A stretch of DNA of 31,233 nt from Pseudomonadota bacterium. GTDB lineage: Bacteria > Pseudomonadota > Gammaproteobacteria > Burkholderiales > Burkholderiaceae. The DNA is taken from assembly GCA_963205525.1 (NCBI GenBank), contig CAUJJP010000221.1, forward strand, positions 1-31,233, in the 5' to 3' direction. The notes under the pieces are model-generated. The model had not been told where the DNA came from and searched no databases. It saw nothing but the letters and a program-made list of their open reading frames with translations. This document shows positions 26,364 to 31,233 of this stretch, piece after piece (position 1 is the stretch's first letter; every line of letters starts with the position of its first letter). The translations under genes were made by a program, and so were the position numbers.

Positions 26364-27155
26364 CTACATGGCGCGGAACAGGTGGTGGTTGGCGGCCGAG
26401 ACCTTCAGGCGCTCGGGTCGCCCGGCGAGCTCGATCTCCACCGCCTCGCCGAGCCGATGCACGGCCTTGATGGCGCGCCGGTTCACCACCGTGCTGCGGT
26501 GGGTCTGCAGGAAGGCGCCCGCATCGGTGCGCTCCAGCACCTCTTTGAGCGACAGCCGGATCAGGCCCTCGCAGATCAGGCCCTCGCAGTCGTGTGCGAC
26601 GACGCGCGTGTACTTGGCGTCGGACTCGAAGTAGATCACCTCGTCGACCTCGACCATGCGCACCTGGTCGCCGCGCGCGCTCGCCACCTGCAGCCACTGC
26701 AGCCTCTGTGGCCCCGGCGCGGGCGCCGGCGGCACCGGGGCGGCGCCGATGCGCGCCAGCGCACCCAGCAGGCGCTGGGTGTCGACCGCCGCGCCTTCGC
26801 CCAGCTTGCGCTGCAGTTTGGCGATCACCTTCACCAGCTTGGCGGTTTCCAGCGGCTTGAGCACGTAGTCCAGCGCGCAGGTGTCGAAGGCCTCGACCGC
26901 GTGCGCGTCGTAGGCGGTGACGAAGACGAGCAGCGGACGCGCCGTCATCGCGTGCGCCACCTGCAGGCCGCTCATCGCCGGCATGCGGATGTCGAGGAAG
27001 GCGACGTCGGGGCGCAGCGTCTCCAGCTTCAGCAGCGCGCTTGCGCCGTCGTCGGCTTCACCCACGATCTGCAGCTCGGGCCACAGGGCCTGCAACTGCT
27101 CCGCCAGGGCGGCGCGCATCAGGGGTTCGTCGTCGGCAAGGAGGGCGGTGGGCAT
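26364..27155 (-). CDS. LytTR-family response regulator (with a 5-residue internal duplication)
   Basis: The 263-residue regulator has a receiver domain (residues 1-120) with the acidic pair Asp8/Asp9, phospho-acceptor Asp55 (FLDIRMP), Thr80 and Lys100 (LKP). A Pro-rich hinge leads to a LytTR DNA-binding domain (about 155-263: VDEVIYFESDAKYTRVV, FLQTHRSTVVNRRAI). Within LytTR the segment CEGLI occurs twice in a row (residues 190-199) because of a 15-bp tandem duplication; without one copy the text reads HDCEGLIRLSLKEVLER, as the family expects. The ATG at 27155 overlaps the end of the sensor kinase frame by 37 nt, so the two are a translationally coupled pair of the AlgR/LytR type. Confidence 0.92.
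   Translation of the reverse strand: MPTALLADDEPLMRAALAEQLQALWPELQIVGEADDGASALLKLETLRPDVAFLDIRMPAMSGLQVAHAMTARPLLVFVTAYDAHAVEAFDTCALDYVLKPLETAKLVKVIAKLQRKLGEGAAVDTQRLLGALARIGAAPVPPAPAPGPQRLQWLQVASARGDQVRMVEVDEVIYFESDAKYTRVVAHDCEGLICEGLIRLSLKEVLERTDAGAFLQTHRSTVVNRRAIKAVHRLGEAVEIELAGRPERLKVSAANHHLFRAM
26559..26588. repeat. Perfect 15-bp tandem duplication inside the LytTR domain
   Basis: GATCAGGCCCTCGCA occurs at 26559-26573 and again at 26574-26588 with no mismatch. It adds Cys-Glu-Gly-Leu-Ile in frame. Identity at every base, including third positions, suggests a recent event. Confidence 0.95.
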
Positions 27156-28579
27156 GGGGCGGCAGTGCGGACGACCGCGCGGGCGGTCGGGACTCGGGTC
27201 GCGACGCTGGCCGATATCGGAAGTTCGAGGGCGACGATGGAGGTGACGCCGCCGACCGGGTTCTCGATCACCGACAGCTGCGCGCGGTCGCCGTAGATGC
27301 CTTGCAGGCGTTCGCGCAGGTTCGCCAGCCCGGTGCCGCTGCCGGCCGTGGCGGCGCTGCGGCCGAAGCCGACGCCATCGTCGGCCACGTCCAGCACCAG
27401 CTCGTCGGCCACCCGGCGCGCGCGCACGCGGATGTGGACGACACCGGCCTTGGGCTCGACGCCGTGCTTGATCGCGTTCTCCACCAGGGTCTGCAGCACC
27501 AGGGGAGGAAAGGGCTGGTCATGCAGCGCCGCAGGCAACTCCACCTCCACCTGCAGGCGATCGCCCATGCGCAGGCGGGCGATCTGCAGGTAGGCGTCGG
27601 CAAGCTCGAACTCCTGCCCCAGCGTGCTCGCTGGACCGCCTTTGCCCCTGAAGGGCTACGGCATGAGCGCTTGGGAGCGGCCCGGCGCGCTCATGCTCTG
27701 GCGCATCCTGGGCATCGCGTGGCGCAGGTAGCGGATCAGCTGGGTCAGCAGGTAGTCCGACGCCGCGGCGTCGTGCCTGAGCAGGAACTGCACGCTCGCC
27801 AGCGTGTTGTACAGAAAGTGCGGCTCGATCTGGGCCTGCAGCATGGCGAGCTGGGCCTCGGCGAGCTTGCGGCCCATCTCGGCCACCTCGATGCGCGCCG
27901 CCTGATCGGCGAGCCGGCGCTGCCAGCGCGCGTCGAACAGCTGCTGCAGCCACAGCAGGCACACGACGCAGGCGGCGGTGGACACCGGCACCAGGTGAAG
28001 ATAGTCCAGGCCCTCGAGCGCGATCGCCGGGCGCAGCCATTCGCTCAGGCGCACCGCAGCGGCGCTGCCGACGATGCTGGCCAATGCCGCATAGCCGACC
28101 AGCCAGGCACGCAACACCGGCACCGGCGGCGCCAGCCCGTGCCGGCGAACGACCAGGAATCCCATCAGCAGCGACAGGTGCAGGGTCGCCAGCGCCAGCA
28201 GGTTGACCGCCCCGAAGAAGCGGTCGAGCTGGACCGCGCCCGCCGGACCCGGCGTGCCGCCGTCCACCATCAAGCCACCGAAGTAGACGTAGGCGACAGC
28301 CCACAGCAGCTGCCCGGCCAGCAGACCCCCGAGCGAGGCCTTGCCCTCCAGGGCGCCCAGCAAGGCCGAGCGTGCCGCAGCCGGATTCGATGCACGCTCC
28401 CGCAGGGACGGCCAAGCCATGTAGCCCGACAGCAGGACGAGCAGCGGTACCGTCAGGAGCCCGATCACGATCTGGGTGTGGGCACGCGCGCCGAATGCGA
28501 GCGCCCCTCCGCCCAGCAGGGCCAGCGCGAGCAGGGCATGGGGCCGGGAGAGGTGGGCAGGGCGCGCGAACGGTCTCAC
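27119..28579 (-). pseudogene. LytS/AlgZ-type sensor histidine kinase interrupted by an in-frame amber stop
   Basis: The frame begins at GTG 28579 with several hydrophobic segments (about residues 15-215) and a coiled linker. The His_kinase motif follows, AQIEPHFLYNTLASVQFLL (His254), then LIRYLRHAMPRMRQSMS to residue 297. The family text continues in the same frame at residue 319 (TLGQEFELADAYLQIARLRMGD), then PPLVLQTLVENAIKHGVEP (N box), DDGVGFG and GTGLANLRERL (ATPase). Between them lie 21 extra codons, the eleventh being TAG (27658-27656). The truncated product (307 residues) has the phosphorylated His but no ATPase domain. The intact kinase would phosphorylate the LytTR regulator encoded next. 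Readthrough or an assembly error cannot be excluded. Confidence 0.85.
27626..27688 (-). other. 63-nt insertion carrying the amber codon
   Basis: The segment separates two parts of the kinase that join perfectly without it (MRQSMS then TLGQEFEL). It is a multiple of three, flanked by the 3-bp direct repeat AGC (minus strand), and contains the stop at 27658-27656. GCATGAGCGC (27661-27670) inside it is the reverse complement of GCGCTCATGC (27687-27696), which spans the junction with the flanking codons. It also holds GCAAAGGCGG (minus strand), shared with the inverted repeat at 21686-21746. Confidence 0.75.
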
Positions 28580-28585
28580 CCAGCG

Positions 28586-28591
28586 CTTATC
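28586..28591 (-). promoter_or_regulatory. -10-like hexamer abutting the sensor-kinase start
   Basis: GATAAG (4/6, keeping ATAA) is followed by CGCTGG (6 nt) and the GTG at 28579 on the minus strand. It lies in the 17-nt gap after the small membrane-protein gene. Confidence 0.25.
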
Positions 28592-28596
28592 GGCAC

Positions 28597-28893
28597 TCAG
28601 TCCACCTCGCTGAAGGCCCGCTGCTGGGTGCCGGCGCGCACGCGGCGGGCCGCCACCGGCGCCGCTGGCACGCCCGTCACCGGTGCCGGCGACGCGCCCT
28701 TGGCGCGAGCGATGGCGGCCAGCGCCTCGACCGTCGGCGCATGGGCGGGCACGCCGGTGTTCAAGGGTCCGTGCACCTGCTGCGGCAGCTCGCGCCGACG
28801 GCCGGCGAGCGAGACGACCAGGCCCACCACCGCCGCCGCCGGAGCGGCGAGGGTGGCATGGAGGAGGAAGCTGACGACGGGGCTCAGGTCCAT
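28597..28893 (-). CDS. Small predicted membrane protein (98 residues)
   Basis: The product starts MDLSPVVSFLLHATLAAPAAAVVGL, giving one likely transmembrane segment (residues 5-29). A short Arg cluster (GRRREL) and a Pro/Ala/Val-rich basic tail follow. I do not recognise it. It ends 17 nt before the sensor kinase start and may be co-transcribed with the two-component genes. The ATG at 28893 has no clear Shine-Dalgarno, and coding status is uncertain; the frame extends upstream to 29148 with sequence that looks non-coding. Confidence 0.5.
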   Translation of the reverse strand: MDLSPVVSFLLHATLAAPAAAVVGLVVSLAGRRRELPQQVHGPLNTGVPAHAPTVEALAAIARAKGASPAPVTGVPAAPVAARRVRAGTQQRAFSEVD

Positions 28894-29077
28894 GATGTTT
28901 GCTTTCGGTGATTTGCCTGCGATGCCGGCATCCTCGCGGTCTCGGGGCAGACCGTCAGCCGCGCTGCGACCAACGTGACCCATGGGCGACGAAGGCCCCC
29001 GCTGCGGCGACGAACGAGGCGGCCACCCGGATCCGGGCCGAGCCGACCGACGCGGGGCGTCCCAACCGCATGGGTCG

Positions 29078-29089
29078 AGGGTTAACCCT
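29078..29089. promoter_or_regulatory. 12-bp palindrome at the chemoreceptor 3 promoter
   Basis: AGGGTTAACCCT is a perfect palindrome whose last base is the first base of the candidate TAAA -35. Its AT centre stands out in this GC-rich gap. It could be an operator, though no regulator is identified. The rest of the 28894-29189 gap shows no gene. Confidence 0.4.
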
Positions 29090-29115
29090 AAATTTCCACG
29101 CTCGGATGTCGAAAT
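29089..29115 (+). promoter_or_regulatory. Candidate sigma-28 promoter of chemoreceptor 3
   Basis: TAAA (29089-29092) is followed after exactly 15 nt by GTCGAAAT (29108-29115), 5/8 to GCCGATAA. The first element is perfect and the spacing classic. The leader would be about 70 nt. Confidence 0.5.
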
Positions 29116-29189
29116 CAGGCGTTCATCCAAACCCATCCGCAGCCGCACGCCGCGACGCCGGCTGCCGGTTTCCCGACAAGGACTCGACC

Positions 29190-30743
29190 ATGAATCTCAA
29201 CCACCTGCCGGTGGGCCGCAAGCTCTGGGCCCTGGTGCTGGGCCTGCTGCTGGCCCTGGTGCTGCTGGCGGCCGCGCTGCTGCAGCACATGATGAAGCTC
29301 GACGACGAGGCCGCAACTTCGGTGCAGTGGGCCGACAAGCGCATTGCGCTGGCCGAGCGCTGGCGCGGCCTGGTGGCGCTGGACGCGCAGGCCATCGTGG
29401 TGCAGATGGGCACCAGCGATGCGGCGCTCGCCGAGCGCATGGCCAAGGCGTCGAACACCCCCGCGATCACCGAGCTGCAAAAGCAGGTGACGGGAATGGT
29501 GCGTGTTCCCGCCGCCAAGGCCCAGCTCGAACGCATTGCCGCCGTGCGCGCCCAGGCGCTGGAGATCGTCAAGCAGTCCGCCAACTTGCGCGCGCAAGGC
29601 GATGCGGCAGCGGCCAGCGTCCTGGCAAACGAGAAGTTGCAGCCCATCATCACCTCCTACGTGGACGAGATCGGCAACTTCGTGAAGCTGCAGGAAGCGC
29701 GCCGTGACGAGATCAAGGCGCAGGCCCAACGGGCGCGCCAGCAGGCGTTGTGGTGGGGGGCCGCGGTCGCGGCGCTGGTGGTCGCCGCCGCCCTGTGGCT
29801 GTCGGCCCTGCTGGTGCGGGCGATCACGGCGCCACTGGCGCGCGCCGTAGGCCTGGCCGACGCCATCGCCGCCGGCGACCTGACGCAGGACCTGCAGGAG
29901 GACAGGCGCGACGAACTCGGCCGCCTGCTGCGCGCGCTGTCTGCCATGGGTGCCAAGCTGCGCCAGGTGGTGGGCGAGGTGCGCTCGGGGGTGGAGTCGG
30001 TGACTTCCGCCGCCGGCCAGATCGCGGTCGGCAACCAGGACTTGTCGGCGCGCACCGAGCAGACCGCCGCCAGCATGGAGGAGCTGACCGCCACCGTAGG
30101 CCAGAGCGCCGACACCGCGCGCCAGGCCAACCAGCTGGTGGCGCAGGCGGCCCAGGCCGCGCAGCAAGGCGGCGCCGTGATGACGCAGGTGGTGGCCAGC
30201 ATGGCGCAGATCACCGCCTCCAGCCGCAAGATCAGCGACATCATCCAGGTCATAGACGGCATCGCCTTCCAGACCAACATCCTGGCCTTGAACGCGGCGG
30301 TGGAGGCGGCGCGCGCCGGCGAGCAGGGCCGCGGCTTCGCGGTGGTGGCGGGCGAGGTGCGCAGCCTGGCGCAGCGCTCGGCCGAGGCCGCGCGCGAGAT
30401 CAAGGGCCTGATCACCGCCAGCGTGGAGAACGTGGAGGCGGGCTCGGCCCAGGTCGGTCAGGCCGGGCAGAGCATGGACGAGATCGTGCGCGGCGTGCAG
30501 CGGGTGAGCGACCTGATCGGCGAGATCAGCGCCAGCAGCACCGAGCAGCGCGACGGCATCAACCAGGTCAACCAGGCGGTGGGCAACCTGGACCAGATGA
30601 CGCAGCAGAACGCCGCCCTGGTCGAGCAGGCCAGCGCCGCCGCCGGCTCGATGAGCGAGCAGGCGCGCCGCCTGGCGCAGGTCGTGGCGGTGTTCCGGGT
30701 CGACCACCCGGCACGCCAGCCGGAGCTGGCGGCACTGCACTGA
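29190..30743 (+). CDS. Methyl-accepting chemotaxis protein 3
   Basis: This 517-residue chemoreceptor has a first transmembrane helix (about 10-32, [20 protein letters not shown]), a helical periplasmic sensor (about 35-190) and a second helix ([22 protein letters not shown]). HAMP ([26 protein letters not shown]) and signalling helices follow, with [20 protein letters not shown] and [31 protein letters not shown] 29190 has AAGGA 8 nt upstream. Its periplasmic domain is unlike those of receptors 1 and 2, so a different ligand is likely. It is transcribed away from the two-component genes and converges on glmS. There is no CheR-binding pentapeptide at the C-terminus (ends ELAALH). Confidence 0.94.
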   Translation: MNLNHLPVGRKLWALVLGLLLALVLLAAALLQHMMKLDDEAATSVQWADKRIALAERWRGLVALDAQAIVVQMGTSDAALAERMAKASNTPAITELQKQVTGMVRVPAAKAQLERIAAVRAQALEIVKQSANLRAQGDAAAASVLANEKLQPIITSYVDEIGNFVKLQEARRDEIKAQAQRARQQALWWGAAVAALVVAAALWLSALLVRAITAPLARAVGLADAIAAGDLTQDLQEDRRDELGRLLRALSAMGAKLRQVVGEVRSGVESVTSAAGQIAVGNQDLSARTEQTAASMEELTATVGQSADTARQANQLVAQAAQAAQQGGAVMTQVVASMAQITASSRKISDIIQVIDGIAFQTNILALNAAVEAARAGEQGRGFAVVAGEVRSLAQRSAEAAREIKGLITASVENVEAGSAQVGQAGQSMDEIVRGVQRVSDLIGEISASSTEQRDGINQVNQAVGNLDQMTQQNAALVEQASAAAGSMSEQARRLAQVVAVFRVDHPARQPELAALH

Positions 30744-30782
30744 ACCGGGCTTGCCGCGGCCCCGATGCGCTTGGATGCCGTG

Positions 30783-30852
30783 TGCGGCAGCCGCGGCATC
30801 TGCGGCATCTGCGGCATCTGCGGCATCAGCGGCATCAGCGGCATCTGCCGCA
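30783..30852. repeat. Six tandem 9-bp GCGGCATCW units flanked by inverted repeats
   Basis: Six copies of GCGGCATC(T/A) run from 30793 to 30846, with the last base T, T, T, A, A, T. TGCGGCAG (30783-30790) and CTGCCGCA (30845-30852) are 8-bp inverted repeats bracketing the array. It lies 40 nt after the chemoreceptor 3 stop. Confidence 0.9.
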
Positions 30853-30867
30853 GGTGAGGCAACGAGC

Positions 30868-30892
30868 CGGGACTTCCCCTCGGGAAGCCCCG
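30868..30892. terminator. Hairpin between chemoreceptor 3 and glmS
   Basis: CGGG-A-CTTCCC pairs with GGGAAG-C-CCCG around a CTC loop, a 10-bp stem with one mismatch. It may end either converging gene. No T tract follows. The remainder of the gap to 31034 shows no gene. Confidence 0.5.
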
Positions 30893-31034
30893 CGGGACGC
30901 GGCAAGAGCGGGTCCCGTTCACGGCCGCAACTGGATCACCGGCCGATCCGTTGCAAGGGCTGTCGGGACGGTGCCAGTCGGTCGACCACTTCTTGGCCAG
31001 ATCAGGCCGCCAGGCACCACGCGCCACGCGCCCC

Positions 31035-31233
31035 TTACTCCACGGTCACGCTCTTGGCCAGGTTGCGCGGCTTGTCGACGTCGGTGCCGCGGGCGCAGGC
31101 GGTGTGGTAGGCCAGCAGCTGCAGCGGCACCACGTGCAGGATGGGCGACAGCGCGCCGTAGTGCTCGGGCATGCGGATGACGTGGATGCCGGGGCCGCTG
31201 TCGATGCGGGTGTCGGCGTCGGCGAACACGTAG
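31035..31233 (-). CDS. glmS: Glutamine-fructose-6-phosphate aminotransferase GlmS, C-terminal end
   Basis: Only the last 66 codons are in the window; the gene continues to the right. The segment [49 protein letters not shown] ends exactly as GlmS proteins do; it is given here in full only as the match to the isomerase domain tail, with key residues QLLAYH and [15 protein letters not shown]. GlmS makes glucosamine-6-phosphate for peptidoglycan and lipopolysaccharide. Confidence 0.96.
   Translation of the reverse strand, partial: YVFADADTRIDSGPGIHVIRMPEHYGALSPILHVVPLQLLAYHTACARGTDVDKPRNLAKSVTVE

Noticed and set aside
27119..27568. A separate 149-residue ATPase-only gene starting at the internal ATG
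   Set aside because: It is in the same frame as the sensor kinase, and upstream codons continue family similarity back to the TAG, so it is the severed C-terminal part rather than an independent gene. Internal initiation remains possible.
30793..30846. A CRISPR array
   Set aside because: The units are 9 bp with no spacers, and there are no cas genes.

Overview
The window is a GC-rich stretch (third codon positions almost all G or C) from a beta-proteobacterium, most likely Burkholderiales near Comamonadaceae or Rubrivivax/Leptothrix-type genera. The grounds are the argS-SPOR-dsbA gene order, lptA-lptB-rpoN linkage, the rRNA leader with its boxA, and several chemoreceptors with the serine-type signalling core. 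This placement is inferred from gene order and composition; no database was searched.

Layout. 1-746: 5' end of a 16S rRNA gene on the minus strand, with its leader, boxA and two promoter candidates. 1010-2648: mnmA (tRNA 2-thiolation) and a Nudix hydrolase (nudJ), minus strand. 2787-7056: pntA-pntB (proton-translocating transhydrogenase), a strong hairpin, rsmE and a yidB-family gene, plus strand. 7057-11251: lptA-lptB-rpoN-RNA methyltransferase operon, minus strand, with overlapping start and stop codons. 11438-14443: argS-SPOR-dsbA operon, minus strand. 14604-15953: a Ser/Thr kinase fused to a cyclic-nucleotide-binding-like domain. 16003-19722: a LysR regulator divergent from malate synthase G (glcB) and an NTF2-like gene. 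19751-21671: metallo-beta-lactamase-fold hydrolase and YhdH-type oxidoreductase operon. 21829-30743: a signalling and accessory region with three chemoreceptors, an exported Tudor-knot protein, a LytTR response regulator and its damaged sensor kinase, and a small membrane protein. 31035-31233: C-terminal end of glmS.

Most of the window is housekeeping: translation and rRNA/tRNA modification (16S, mnmA, rsmE, rlmL-like, argS), envelope biogenesis (lptA, lptB, dsbA, glmS, the SPOR protein), redox and carbon metabolism (pntAB, glcB). The last 10 kb is sensory.

The most interesting signals are four. (1) A sensor histidine kinase has a 63-nt in-frame insertion carrying an amber stop, and its partner LytTR regulator has a perfect 15-bp in-frame tandem duplication in its DNA-binding domain, so both halves of one two-component system carry fresh lesions. 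(2) At least seven genes without a convincing Shine-Dalgarno have a -10-like hexamer ending 6-7 nt before the start codon, which predicts leaderless or nearly leaderless mRNAs. (3) pntA has no stop codon in its own frame. (4) All three chemoreceptor genes have candidate sigma-28 promoters with 15-16 nt spacing. No CRISPR array, transposase gene or phage module was seen.
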